Assembly: GCF_900217235.1 (NCBI RefSeq) | Contig: NZ_LT907975.1 | Location: forward strand, 1 to 64,000 | Length of the DNA: 64,000 nucleotides | Reading direction: 5' to 3' | Source of the DNA: Pseudodesulfovibrio profundus | Lineage (GTDB): Bacteria > Desulfobacterota > Desulfovibrionia > Desulfovibrionales > Desulfovibrionaceae | Part shown: positions 45,412-54,085 of the stretch, in pieces | How positions within the stretch are numbered: the first letter of the stretch is position 1 | Layout of the letters: each line of letters opens with the position of its first letter | Notes under the pieces: model-generated | The model's database searches: none | What the model was told of the DNA's origin: nothing | What the model saw: the letters and a program-made list of their open reading frames with translations, nothing else | Translations under genes and position numbers: made by a program

Positions 45412-45442
45412 AGGGCGGACCTGTAGGTAACAGGCCCGCCCT
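45412..45442 (-). terminator. Hairpin after the symporter gene
   Basis: AGGGCGG with CCGCCCT plus an inner CCTGT/ACAGG form a long stem 28 bases after the symporter stop. Few T follow, so it may be an mRNA 3' end stabiliser. Confidence 0.55.
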
Positions 45443-45469
45443 ATATAGTGTGGGGGGAATCGGGTGCTG

Positions 45470-47044
45470 TTATGCCTTTTCCGGTCCGTGAAGGACGGCC
45501 ATGACTTCATTGGTGTCTGCGGGGATAGCCGCCTCACCTTTTTGGTTGAACTCCATCTTTGATGCTGCATAGATGGCGATGAAGGAGAAGATCATGACAA
45601 ATCCGCCGGGGTTTTTGAACTGAAGGAAAGTGGGAAGCAGGTCTTTGCCGAGGATCATGAAGAATGATCCGATAATGCCTGTCGCCAGGCCGGCAATGGC
45701 TCCATTTTTTGTCATCCTCGGCCACCAGACTCCCATGACCAGTACCGGGAAGAAGGTGGATGCGGCAATGGCGAATGCAAGCCCGACCAAGACGGCGATC
45801 TGCATGGATTCAGCCCAGAATCCCAGAGGGATACCAAGAAGCCCGACGAGAACCGAAGAGAAACGGGCGACCATGACACGAGAGTGTTCAGGCATGTCCG
45901 GCTTGAAAACATTGACGACGAGGTCATGGCCGATGGCACCGGAGCAAGCTATGATCAATCCTGCGACTGTGGACAGAATGGCTGCAAAAGCTCCGGCCAC
46001 AACGATACCGAGAAGGACTTGTCCGCCGAAGTGTGAACCGGCAACGGGTACGGCAAGGTTTTTACCGTTGGCAGCCAACCATTTCATCAAATGCGGGGAT
46101 ACACCAAGCGCCTCTCCTTGCAGGTAGGTATATCGAACAACGTGACCGACATATGGGCTCAGGATGTAGAACATGCCGATAAGCAGGAGGACGTAGATAA
46201 CCGTTTTGCGGGCAGCCTTTCCATCTGGAGCCGTATAGAAACGAACCAGAATGTGCGGAAGCCCGGCTGTACCGAACATCAGTGCCAGCAACAAAGACAT
46301 CGTGTCCTTGAAGTTCGTCAGCCAGTAAGCCGGACTGGTGTATGCTGCGCCGTCGAACATTTTGCCGGTCATCGGGTCCGGTCCTTTGAATGTGGCAAGG
46401 AAGTTGACGACGTCGGTGTAGGTGTATCCTTTGAGCATGAAGGGGATGAAAGCGAGCAAGAACATTGCGCCGAACAAAATCCAGAACTGAACGAGCTGGT
46501 TGACCGTTGTTGCTTTCATGCCACCGACAGTCACGTAGAAGGTGATGATACAGGCAATGATGATGATGGAGGTTTTGTAGTCAAGATTCAGGAGCAATCC
46601 CATGACTTTTCCGGCTCCCAGCATCTGCGGCGCCATGTAAAAAAGTGAAATGAAGAGAACGCCGATTACGCCAAGAATACGAGCCCATTTGGAGTGGAAT
46701 CGCTCTGACACGAAGTCGGGGACCGTGTATCGACCAAATTTACGTAACGGGCTGGCAAGGAAAAGCAGCAGTGCGATGTATCCTACAAAGAACCCGAGCG
46801 CGTAAATGATGCCGTCAAACCCGAAAAGAAAGGCGACACCAGCAACACCCAGGAACGATGCTGCAGACAGGTAGTCCGACGAAATTGCTGAAGCATTAAT
46901 GAATGAATTGACCTTGCGTCCGGCCAGATAATAGTCGGCAGACGTTTTCTGGCTGCGGAACATGAAAGTCGTTACGATGGTGAAGGCCAGCATGCACCCG
47001 ATGAGGATGAGGGCCATGATTGGTATTTGGTAACCAGCTTCCAT
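45470..47044 (-). CDS. Solute:sodium symporter (acetate/monocarboxylate type)
   Basis: SSS-family secondary transporter, 524 aa from ATG 47044, with 13 predicted helices. Family marks: ADYYLAGRKVN near residue 40, a SSDYLSAASFLG block, and AFAAILSTVAGLIIACSGAIGHD. The ActP-like sequence suggests acetate or another short-chain acid. The gene pairs with a small membrane gene (one base apart), and a DUF294-type nucleotidyltransferase gene is divergent, an association common for these symporters. Confidence 0.85.
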   Translation of the reverse strand: MEAGYQIPIMALILIGCMLAFTIVTTFMFRSQKTSADYYLAGRKVNSFINASAISSDYLSAASFLGVAGVAFLFGFDGIIYALGFFVGYIALLLFLASPLRKFGRYTVPDFVSERFHSKWARILGVIGVLFISLFYMAPQMLGAGKVMGLLLNLDYKTSIIIIACIITFYVTVGGMKATTVNQLVQFWILFGAMFLLAFIPFMLKGYTYTDVVNFLATFKGPDPMTGKMFDGAAYTSPAYWLTNFKDTMSLLLALMFGTAGLPHILVRFYTAPDGKAARKTVIYVLLLIGMFYILSPYVGHVVRYTYLQGEALGVSPHLMKWLAANGKNLAVPVAGSHFGGQVLLGIVVAGAFAAILSTVAGLIIACSGAIGHDLVVNVFKPDMPEHSRVMVARFSSVLVGLLGIPLGFWAESMQIAVLVGLAFAIAASTFFPVLVMGVWWPRMTKNGAIAGLATGIIGSFFMILGKDLLPTFLQFKNPGGFVMIFSFIAIYAASKMEFNQKGEAAIPADTNEVMAVLHGPEKA

Positions 47045-47045
47045 A

Positions 47046-47312
47046 TTATTTACCTCCCATGTCGGCTTCGATTTCATCTTCCATTCTATTGGCTTTGCCG
47101 ACGTACCAAATGAACAGTGCCCAGGTGATAGGGTAAACGGCCACGGCTACAAGCCAGTAGTGGAGGGGAAACCCCATGATTGCCACATCAGTGATGGACT
47201 GGCTGGCCATGTATACGACCAGAAAAATGGAAATAACAAAGGCGAAGTAGGGAATACCTATTCCCAACGCGAATTTGAGTTGGCGTTTACGTATTGCGTC
47301 GATTCGTTCCAT
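47046..47312 (-). CDS. Small symporter subunit (DUF485/DUF4212-like)
   Basis: 88 aa with two helices and a charged C-terminal end (KANRMEDEIEADM). It precedes the symporter gene by one base. Small partners of this kind are encoded beside SSS transporters; DUF485 and DUF4212 cannot be told apart by eye. Confidence 0.7.
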   Translation of the reverse strand: MERIDAIRKRQLKFALGIGIPYFAFVISIFLVVYMASQSITDVAIMGFPLHYWLVAVAVYPITWALFIWYVGKANRMEDEIEADMGGK

Positions 47313-47502
47313 GGTCTCTCCCCTTGTTTGTGGTTGCTTTCATTGCCGTTGATGTCCTTTTACAGTAAAGAAATAAGAGAAAGCATGGCATTTCCGGCCA
47401 ACGGTCAAACTCGACAGATTGCGGGTTGGTGCTTGTTGGCAGCTTCGGTTAACGGGGCATTTTGTGCGGTGAGCGGTGGCAACCTGTTTCAGGGAGAGCA
47501 CT

Positions 47503-48579
47503 TTGAGCGAGCGATCAACGGTTTTTTCTTCTCCCGGGGCTCAAAATGAAGAGGAGTATGCTCAGCCGACAGCTATTAATCATGAGTTGTTGGAGATGGC
47601 TCGTGACGGTAAACTTGCCGGCATACGGCGAACCCGGATGGACCTCGTAGAGGACTGGTTAGATCTAGGGCTTTCCGCAGAATCCATTTGTAAGCACCTC
47701 TCTGCCTTTAATCAGGCCGTCATACTGGCGGTGCTGGAATTCCACGCCGAGGTCCACCCGTGGTTGCGGCAATGCTCGTTCATGGAGTTTGGATCAGGGG
47801 GGCGCGAGGAACAGGTTCTTGGGTCTGATCAGGACAACGGTCTGCTGCTTAAAGTTGATCCGGATGCCGATGAACTTGAAGACGTCACTCAATCCATAGT
47901 TATCGCCCTTGATGGAGCTGGCCTTCCTTTGTGTGAAGGCGGCGTAATGGTCAGTAATGCCGATTGGCGGGGCGATTTCGAGACATGGATTGACCGGCTG
48001 ATGAACTGGCTCTCCAATCCGGTGGAGAAAGGACATTGGCAGTCCGGTCTCATTTTGGATTTTCGCTCAGTATTCGGTCCTGGGCGCGATGTCCTATTGT
48101 TGCGCCAGCGGCTGTGGGAGTATGTCCGAAACAAGCCTATCGCATTATCGCTCCTTGTTCGGGAGTTAACAGATTATCGGCTGCCTCTTACGTTTTATGG
48201 TGCTTTCATTACAGAGAAGGAAGGACCGTGGCACGGCTTTCTGAATATCAAGAATTCCGTGTTGTCTCACCTGACGAATTGTGTGCGAATTCTGGCTCTT
48301 AAATATGATTTACACCCGGCGAACACCTGTGACAGGTTGCGTCTGTTGATAGCTCAAGGACACATAACTGCACGACATGGTGAGCAGTTGCTCCAGGCCT
48401 GGGAGTATTTGCAGAGAAAACGGCTGACCATTGGTTTGGATTGTTTGAAGGAAGGTCTCCCTCCACATAACTACATTAAACCAGTTGGTTTGAGTAAAGA
48501 AGAAAAGATGCAGCTTAAGTCAGCGGTGCAAACGGTTGAGAAGCTTGTTCGGCTTGTGCAGGCAGGAGCTGGTTTGTAG
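47503..48579 (+). CDS. DUF294-type nucleotidyltransferase-like signalling protein
   Basis: 358 aa. The nucleotidyltransferase motif FGSGGREEQVLGSDQDNGLL (GS...D.D) lies near residue 93, with a C-terminal helical DUF294 domain; no CBS or cNMP domain is present here, unlike many homologues. The start is TTG 47503, chosen for GGGAGAG upstream; GTG 47476 is possible. Homologues encoded beside acetate symporters are predicted regulators of transport. No experimental role known to me. Confidence 0.75.
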   Translation: MSERSTVFSSPGAQNEEEYAQPTAINHELLEMARDGKLAGIRRTRMDLVEDWLDLGLSAESICKHLSAFNQAVILAVLEFHAEVHPWLRQCSFMEFGSGGREEQVLGSDQDNGLLLKVDPDADELEDVTQSIVIALDGAGLPLCEGGVMVSNADWRGDFETWIDRLMNWLSNPVEKGHWQSGLILDFRSVFGPGRDVLLLRQRLWEYVRNKPIALSLLVRELTDYRLPLTFYGAFITEKEGPWHGFLNIKNSVLSHLTNCVRILALKYDLHPANTCDRLRLLIAQGHITARHGEQLLQAWEYLQRKRLTIGLDCLKEGLPPHNYIKPVGLSKEEKMQLKSAVQTVEKLVRLVQAGAGL

Positions 48580-48651
48580 TGGTTCCGTTCTTGCAAATCA
48601 TATTGAATTCGAAGTGTTTTTTGACGGTGACCATTCCCGAGGGGTAATCCT

Positions 48652-50208
48652 GTGAACGTTCTCATAATCAATCTGACTCGCTTCGGCGACTTGATTCAAA
48701 CCCAACCTGTCATTTCGGGGTACAGACAAAGAGGAGCCAAGGTTGCTTTGGCATGCCTCCAGAATTTTGCTTCGGCCTCGTCCCTGTTGAATGGGGTTGA
48801 TCATGTCTTTTCATTCCCCGGGGCTGACCTTCTTTCGCGACTGGATACTGACTGGCGATTGGCTGTCAAACGGGTCGATGAATACAAGGCTGCGGTGTTC
48901 GACTCCTTCAAGCCGGATGTTGTGATTAATCTGACCCCGTCAGTGTCTTCTCGGTTACTAACGCGTGCCATGACTCCCCAGGACAGCTCTGTGGCTGGAT
49001 TCAGTATTGATGATTTCGGATTCAATGCCGACACATCGGCCTGGGCTGCCTATTTGCAGCTGGCCGGAGGCAATCGAGCCGCCAGCCCATTTAATATATG
49101 TGATATATTTCGTCGAACGGCAGGGTTAAATAATGAGGGCAATTCTCTGGAGCTTTCCCATCCAGGCCCAGATCAACTGGAACGAGCCGATGCGCTCTTG
49201 TCTCCTATAAAAGGATATGACTGCAAAGGGATTGTTGCGCTCCAGATGGGAGCCAGTGAAGATAAACGCCGCTGGCCCGTGGATCACTTTCGTCGAGTCG
49301 CCGAAATGGTTTGGCAGCAGGATGGATATGTTCCTGTACTGCTCGGAACCAAAGAGGAGCAGCCGCTCGGTAAACGGTTTAAGGAAGGCTATGATTTCCC
49401 GGTCGTGGATTTGATGGGACAGACAAGTCTGCAGGAGTTGTCTGCTGTGCTATTAAGGTCCAAGGCGTTAGTGACGAATGACACTGGTACAATGCACCTT
49501 GCGGCCGGACTGGGAGTGCCTGTCTCTGCTGTTTTTCTCGCCACAGCCCAACCATGGGATACGGGACCTTATCGTCCGGGCAATATATGCCTCGAACCCG
49601 ACCTGCCGTGTCACCCCTGTGAATTCGGGAAGCAGTGTCCCACTGATAATGCCTGTCGGCAGTCGGTTGATCCGACCACTGTCTACCAGACGTTGGGTGC
49701 TATGTTGAACGGTGATTCCATTAGTGAGCATAGCGGGGCCAGAGTATGGCTTACCCGCCTTGAGGACGATGGTTTCATGGGGTTGGAATCGCTCTCCGGC
49801 CACGACCAGAGTGACCGGGCATTATGGATCGCCTTACAGCGTGCGCATTATCTTCCGTTTCTCGATGGAAATGCTTTAGAAGGGAGCACCGGACTGGCCG
49901 AGAATCTGACCTCGGAAAAAGCGGCAGAGCTGTCCAAAACTTTGACGAGTGCTCGCGATATGTTGTTCCTCCTTTCCCGTCAGGGCATGCTGTTGCTCAA
50001 AAATCCGAGACCACAGGCCAAGGCCAAGTTTCTGGCCACATGGCAGGGGCTGCAAAATGTGCTGAGTGACACTAAAGAGCTTAATATACTTGGATCATTG
50101 TGGATGTTTCAAACCCAGCAATGTGGTGATGATATGGCTTCGCTTCTGGAGATGATCGAGCGTTACCGTGCACTTGTTGGCTCTCTCTGTTCAGAATTTG
50201 AGCAGTAG
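48652..50208 (+). CDS. Family 9 glycosyltransferase (heptosyltransferase-like) with C-terminal extension
   Basis: 518 aa. N-terminal LIINLTRFGDLIQTQP and the C-terminal half of the GT9 domain with LVTNDTGTMHLAAGLGVP; the Cys cluster CHPCEFGKQCPTDNAC is typical of the group. About 170 residues beyond the GT9 domain are helical and unassigned. Start is GTG 48652 with GAGGGG upstream. The next two genes are coiled-coil proteins, one FliT/FlgN-like; a link to flagellar or surface glycosylation is a guess. Confidence 0.85.
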   Translation: MNVLIINLTRFGDLIQTQPVISGYRQRGAKVALACLQNFASASSLLNGVDHVFSFPGADLLSRLDTDWRLAVKRVDEYKAAVFDSFKPDVVINLTPSVSSRLLTRAMTPQDSSVAGFSIDDFGFNADTSAWAAYLQLAGGNRAASPFNICDIFRRTAGLNNEGNSLELSHPGPDQLERADALLSPIKGYDCKGIVALQMGASEDKRRWPVDHFRRVAEMVWQQDGYVPVLLGTKEEQPLGKRFKEGYDFPVVDLMGQTSLQELSAVLLRSKALVTNDTGTMHLAAGLGVPVSAVFLATAQPWDTGPYRPGNICLEPDLPCHPCEFGKQCPTDNACRQSVDPTTVYQTLGAMLNGDSISEHSGARVWLTRLEDDGFMGLESLSGHDQSDRALWIALQRAHYLPFLDGNALEGSTGLAENLTSEKAAELSKTLTSARDMLFLLSRQGMLLLKNPRPQAKAKFLATWQGLQNVLSDTKELNILGSLWMFQTQQCGDDMASLLEMIERYRALVGSLCSEFEQ

Positions 50209-50284
50209 GCACGATTATTGAATGTGCAGAGCAAAACCGAGTTAAACGGAAAAAATTCATCTCACTATTGAGGAGGAGATCATC

Positions 50285-50890
50285 ATGATCCTTATTGATG
50301 GAAAGCAGTATGACATCTCAGGTCAAAATTTTGAGAACCTTGAGCAGGTTTTCGATCAGGTGGTCCAGGATGGCCATCTTGAAAATCGTATTGTTACTGA
50401 CGTGAAAGTGAATGAAGAGCCGTTCACGGAAATTTATCCGCATCAGGCTGAAGATATCGAAATGTCGGAAGTTGAATCCGTTGAAATCGTGACCATGGCA
50501 ACCGACGACATGGCTGTCGAGATCACTCTTGAGCTCTACAAGGTTGTCAACATCATGGCTGAAGGCGGCAAGCATGTTGCCGAACTCTTCCGTCAAGCAG
50601 ATGACGCCGAGGCCCTTGAAACCTATCAGGACCTTCTTGAAGTCATTAGAAACTTCCTGCGCATGGTCGGTGTGCTCCGTGACGAGTATTCGCTCAAGGA
50701 TCACAAAGAGTATGAGCGCAATGCGGAAGAGTTGAACGATATGTTCACTGAGATGTCCACCGTACTTGAGAACGAGGACTGGATTCTTCTGGCCGACTTG
50801 CTCGAGTACGAATTCCTTCCGGCGGTGGAAAAGTGGAAGCGCGTTATCAAGCAGATTCGCGACGACATTCGCGAAGCAAAGAAGAGGTAG
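50285..50890 (+). CDS. Conserved acidic helical protein, unknown
   Basis: 201 aa, strongly acidic, helical after residue 85; N-terminal ~75 residues look like a small beta domain (MILIDGKQYDISGQNF). No signal peptide. AGGAGGAG precedes ATG 50285. It sits 2 bases before the FliT/FlgN-like gene and is probably cotranscribed. I recognise no family. Confidence 0.6.
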   Translation: MILIDGKQYDISGQNFENLEQVFDQVVQDGHLENRIVTDVKVNEEPFTEIYPHQAEDIEMSEVESVEIVTMATDDMAVEITLELYKVVNIMAEGGKHVAELFRQADDAEALETYQDLLEVIRNFLRMVGVLRDEYSLKDHKEYERNAEELNDMFTEMSTVLENEDWILLADLLEYEFLPAVEKWKRVIKQIRDDIREAKKR

Positions 50891-50892
50891 AC

Positions 50893-51249
50893 ATGGCTGC
50901 CCGTCGTGAGATGCTCGATCAGGCATTGTCCATTGGTCGCAGGGAACTCGGTTTTCTTGCTGATGGTGATGTGTTTGAAGCGGAAAAGTTGGCCAAGGAT
51001 CGTGAGCGCATTCTTGATGAAGCGATAAACGATCTGGACCGTGCTCACTTGGAGCAACTCTCTGACAAGCTGGTGGAAATGCGGTCATTGCAAAATGACA
51101 TAACAGACGAAGCTCGGAAGCTGCACAGTTCTCTCAAGCAGGATCTGCTCAGCATGCGGAAGCAAAACAAGCGAATTGCCGGATACAGTTTCGGTGCCGG
51201 AAATATGCCGCGTCTTGCCCGCCAGCGATTTATCAATAAGAAAAGTTGA
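50893..51249 (+). CDS. FliT/FlgN-like coiled-coil protein
   Basis: 118 aa, almost entirely helical with a heptad pattern and a basic C-terminus (ARQRFINKKS). Size and composition resemble flagellar export chaperones (FlgN/FliT), but no diagnostic motif is visible. AGAGG precedes ATG 50893. Terminates at a strong hairpin. Confidence 0.4.
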   Translation: MAARREMLDQALSIGRRELGFLADGDVFEAEKLAKDRERILDEAINDLDRAHLEQLSDKLVEMRSLQNDITDEARKLHSSLKQDLLSMRKQNKRIAGYSFGAGNMPRLARQRFINKKS

Positions 51250-51272
51250 TCTCAAAGCAGTGAATGAAATCA

Positions 51273-51306
51273 AAGCCGCCCCGGATTATCCGGAGCGGCT
51301 TTTCTT
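51273..51306 (+). terminator. Terminator after the FliT/FlgN-like gene
   Basis: AAGCCGCCCCGGA and TCCGGAGCGGCTT pair with one mismatch around TTA, followed by TTCTT. Also serves the convergent PilZ gene. Confidence 0.85.
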
Positions 51307-51325
51307 ATTTAATTTTGGTCTGGTA

Positions 51326-52243
51326 TCAATCAAATAATTCCCAGCGTACCAAAGAGCCTTCGGGTTCGCCGTAGCCTGTGAACTTCACCCCTAATCGAGT
51401 CGTGCCGGGGCGCCCCTCGTGCATGGTACGAATCTCGCCTGCATACCAATACGGTTTGAAGGTCTTTTCCCTGAAGTTGAACATGAACAGGTTGATGGCA
51501 ACCGGCACGCCTACGGCACAGTTCTCGTTGAGGTTGGTGTTGTGCACGGAAAGTCCGATGCCGCCGTGGGAAATGTTCAGTACAGCATTGGCATTGCTTA
51601 CGGAATTCTCGGAGTTGAATGAGTTGACGCTGATATGAGGTGTCGCATCCTGGAAGGGAATATCCGATGAAAATGGATCATCGATCCAGAGCTTTACTCG
51701 GATGAACTGTTGGTCGGCCACGCGCTTGCGGGCGTGTTTGCGCCGGGGCATCATGGTAAACTTTTGAGGGACCGACAGGACGATTCTATCCGGTTTTCTC
51801 CCATCAGTTTCGGATTCGATAACCGTTGAAACAAATGCATTTACCTTGTCGGATACGGTCTTTTTCGGTGCAAAAATACAAGTGATCAGGTCACCTTTCT
51901 TTGCATCCAGTGGTTTTAGCCGGTCAATAATCTCACATTTGATTTTACCGGAAGATACACTGGTAAAAACGCATCGCGTACTTATGTCATCAGTATCCTG
52001 ACTGGTGGATACATCAACCACACTTCCTTCCTGTTGAATGATTTTTGGAATGTTCACACGCTTGGCGGACGTGCGACCTCCCTTGGAGCGGAACAGGCGG
52101 AGTGCAATGATGACAAGTATGAGAGCCAGTCCGCCGAGTATGACAGCCCCTCCATACCCAAGAAGCTGCCCAGGTACATCCGGGGCAAGCGCTTGCACCC
52201 ATTCTTTCAGGCCGTTGCTGATTGCGTTTATAAAATCGGTCAT
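51326..52243 (-). CDS. Membrane-anchored PilZ-domain protein
   Basis: 305 aa. One membrane helix (residues ~28-50: LLGYGGAVILGGLALILVII). A YcgR-like N-terminal part precedes a PilZ domain with RRKHARKR (RXXXR) near residue 168 and LNISHGGIGL (NXSXXG) near residue 222, the c-di-GMP binding pattern. It likely senses c-di-GMP at the inner membrane. Followed by mltC 18 bases upstream on the same strand. Confidence 0.82.
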   Translation of the reverse strand: MTDFINAISNGLKEWVQALAPDVPGQLLGYGGAVILGGLALILVIIALRLFRSKGGRTSAKRVNIPKIIQQEGSVVDVSTSQDTDDISTRCVFTSVSSGKIKCEIIDRLKPLDAKKGDLITCIFAPKKTVSDKVNAFVSTVIESETDGRKPDRIVLSVPQKFTMMPRRKHARKRVADQQFIRVKLWIDDPFSSDIPFQDATPHISVNSFNSENSVSNANAVLNISHGGIGLSVHNTNLNENCAVGVPVAINLFMFNFREKTFKPYWYAGEIRTMHEGRPGTTRLGVKFTGYGEPEGSLVRWELFD

Positions 52244-52260
52244 GCGAGGGAGTGTCCGTA

Positions 52261-53418
52261 TTAGAAGTTGACGAAGTGTTTTTTCGCTTCAAGAACTTTG
52301 CCCAGATACCGTCTGGTTTCCTTGTAGGGGACCTTAGTGCGGAGAATCTTGTACACTTCTCCGGGTGGCAATTGGTTGATCTCGTAGGCCGCTTGTTGTC
52401 GATTGCTGTCAAAAGTGCGCAATACCGTTCCGGCCCCACCATTGTATGCAGCTATGATGCAGTACTCGCGGGATAGGGGATCGGAAATTGCGGAGAGATA
52501 CCGTGTCTCCAGCAAGTGCAGGTACGTGGTCCCATATAGAATATTTGTTCTGGGGACGAAAAGCTTCTTGGTGGATGGTGTACCTTTGCGGTTGTTAAGA
52601 TACTCGTATGTATCGCTTCCCGCAGTGGAGGGGACAACCTGCATGAGTCCGATCGCCTTGGCTGAACTGACGGCGAACGGGTTGAAGTCAGACTCCACTT
52701 TCATGATGGCGTATATCAAGTTGCGACTGATGTTGAATCTGTTTGACATCTCAACAACATGGTCGGCGTATTTTCGCGCTCGTACATCTAAATGGTCACG
52801 GACCATGGGGATGGTTACATAGTGCTCAACGGTTTTGCCCGTCTTTCGGCTTTTCAATTGCGTGTCTACAAGGTGGTTGGCAAAGCGCTGCGCACGCCAC
52901 TCCCACCGGATATCCTTATTTTCGTGATCCTTAACTTCTCCCATAAGAAATGGTGTATCTCCGATGGCAACCGGCTGTGCTGAGTACAGATCAACGGATC
53001 GGGGATCAGCCGGGGTGAGAAGGGTGGTGACAATGGCGTTGGCCAAGGTTGTTTTTGGGTTATCCGTGTCAACGGTTTCCACTGTTATGATGCCGTTGTC
53101 GAAGTCCACACTGGCGCGCGAGAGGTAGTTCTCGGTGTATTTGACGTATTTCTTTGGCTTTGGAACCAGAATGTTGTCATCGCCCCATACTTGCGAAATG
53201 GTCTGAATGAAATCTTCCACAAGAGCTGAGAATTGTTTGATATCTCCTTCAAGTGCTTGCGGATTGGCCGCATAACCCCATGCTTTGTCGCGGGCTAGCG
53301 CTTCTGCTGCTGCCGCGGGATTTCCAGTGGCAGCAGCGCGTACGATACTCACTGCATCGTAACGCGAGCAGGAGGAAAAGATCATAGGAATGAGACAGAG
53401 GAGTAGTAAGTGTTTCAT
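52261..53418 (-). CDS. MltC-like lytic murein transglycosylase lipoprotein
   Basis: 385 aa. The signal peptide ends in lipobox IFSSC (Cys ~17). An N-terminal DUF3393-like region precedes an SLT domain with catalytic Glu in MKVESDFNP, then AIGLMQVVPSTAG, and AAYNGGAGTVLR. Cleaves peptidoglycan with 1,6-anhydro products. ATG 53418 fits the signal peptide. Confidence 0.88.
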   Translation of the reverse strand: MKHLLLLCLIPMIFSSCSRYDAVSIVRAAATGNPAAAAEALARDKAWGYAANPQALEGDIKQFSALVEDFIQTISQVWGDDNILVPKPKKYVKYTENYLSRASVDFDNGIITVETVDTDNPKTTLANAIVTTLLTPADPRSVDLYSAQPVAIGDTPFLMGEVKDHENKDIRWEWRAQRFANHLVDTQLKSRKTGKTVEHYVTIPMVRDHLDVRARKYADHVVEMSNRFNISRNLIYAIMKVESDFNPFAVSSAKAIGLMQVVPSTAGSDTYEYLNNRKGTPSTKKLFVPRTNILYGTTYLHLLETRYLSAISDPLSREYCIIAAYNGGAGTVLRTFDSNRQQAAYEINQLPPGEVYKILRTKVPYKETRRYLGKVLEAKKHFVNF

Positions 53419-53547
53419 AATATTCAACACCGCACACATCTTGACAAATGTGCATACGTCAGTATTTGTTTTACACGATATTGGGCTTTGTCCGGAAATT
53501 CAAGTGCATGAAGTAAATGGCACATAGTGTATGAAGGGGTATCTTTA

Positions 53548-53856
53548 ATGAGCGAGGCTGTTGTTGAGCAGATAGATAGCTCTCTTGCAGAATTGATGGA
53601 TCGCTTTTTTTCTAATTTTGCCAAAGATTTAGTGAAGATGCAGGTTGTCCTTGAAACTCGTGACTACGAAAATCTTTCAAGGCTGGGGCATACAGTCAAG
53701 GGAACAGGGTATGGCTATGGCTTCAGGGGCTTGGGAGACCTTGGTAGCAAGCTTGAAAAAGCGGCCAAGGACGCAGATCAGAAGTCATGCCAACAGCTGA
53801 TTAATAAAATTGAGTGGTATCTGGCAAACGTCCATGTTGAGTTTGTAAACGAGTAG
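53548..53856 (+). CDS. Histidine phosphotransfer (HPt) protein
   Basis: 102 aa helical HPt domain; phospho-acceptor His in LSRLGHTVKGTGYGYGF near residue 50, followed by the usual Gly-rich turn. ATG 53548 follows AGGGG. It may relay phosphate between a hybrid kinase and a regulator elsewhere. Transcription ends at a bidirectional terminator shared with the antisense sRNA candidate. Confidence 0.85.
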   Translation: MSEAVVEQIDSSLAELMDRFFSNFAKDLVKMQVVLETRDYENLSRLGHTVKGTGYGYGFRGLGDLGSKLEKAAKDADQKSCQQLINKIEWYLANVHVEFVNE

Positions 53857-53860
53857 CTTT

Positions 53861-54023
53861 TAAAAATAAGCGGATGGAGACTGAGTCCCCACCCGCTGTT
53901 TGTTTCTTCTGCCGGTTGACCGTGGTCCGGTGGACCAGAACGCATGTTTTATTGGGCCTAGCCCTTTCAACCTTCTGTATATGTTCGTTCCCGATCGCGT
54001 TCCTTTCCACGAGTCTTCCAGGT
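53861..54023 (-). ncRNA. Candidate small RNA, ~160 nt
   Basis: Minus-strand promoter TTCACT (54053-54058) and TATAAT (54030-54035) are 17 bases apart; an A at 54023 is 7 bases downstream. The RNA would contain hairpins GGTCC/GGACC near 53925 and GGGC/GCCC near 53958, and end in AGCGGGTGG/CCATCCGCT followed by TTATTTTT at about 53861-53868. It is a complete promoter-to-terminator unit without a gene. It matches no RNA family I know. The frame inside it runs through the terminator and is not persuasive. Confidence 0.5.
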
Positions 54024-54029
54024 AAATAC

Positions 54030-54058
54030 ATTATACATCATCGTCTTTCGAGAGTGAA
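54030..54058 (-). promoter_or_regulatory. Promoter of the candidate small RNA
   Basis: -35 TTCACT (4 of 6 matches) and a perfect -10 TATAAT with 17-base spacing, in the gap between the HPt and ADH synthase genes. Confidence 0.6.
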
Positions 54059-54085
54059 GGGGTTTCGGAATCTTCTGCCAACCCC

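Noticed and set aside
47384..47549. Possible 54-aa frame before the nucleotidyltransferase
   Set aside because: It overlaps the better supported TTG start and lacks conserved character.
53801..54031. 76-aa minus-strand frame over the candidate small RNA
   Set aside because: Its ATG overlaps the -10 region, so it would not be transcribed, and the frame runs through the terminator into the antisense of HPt.
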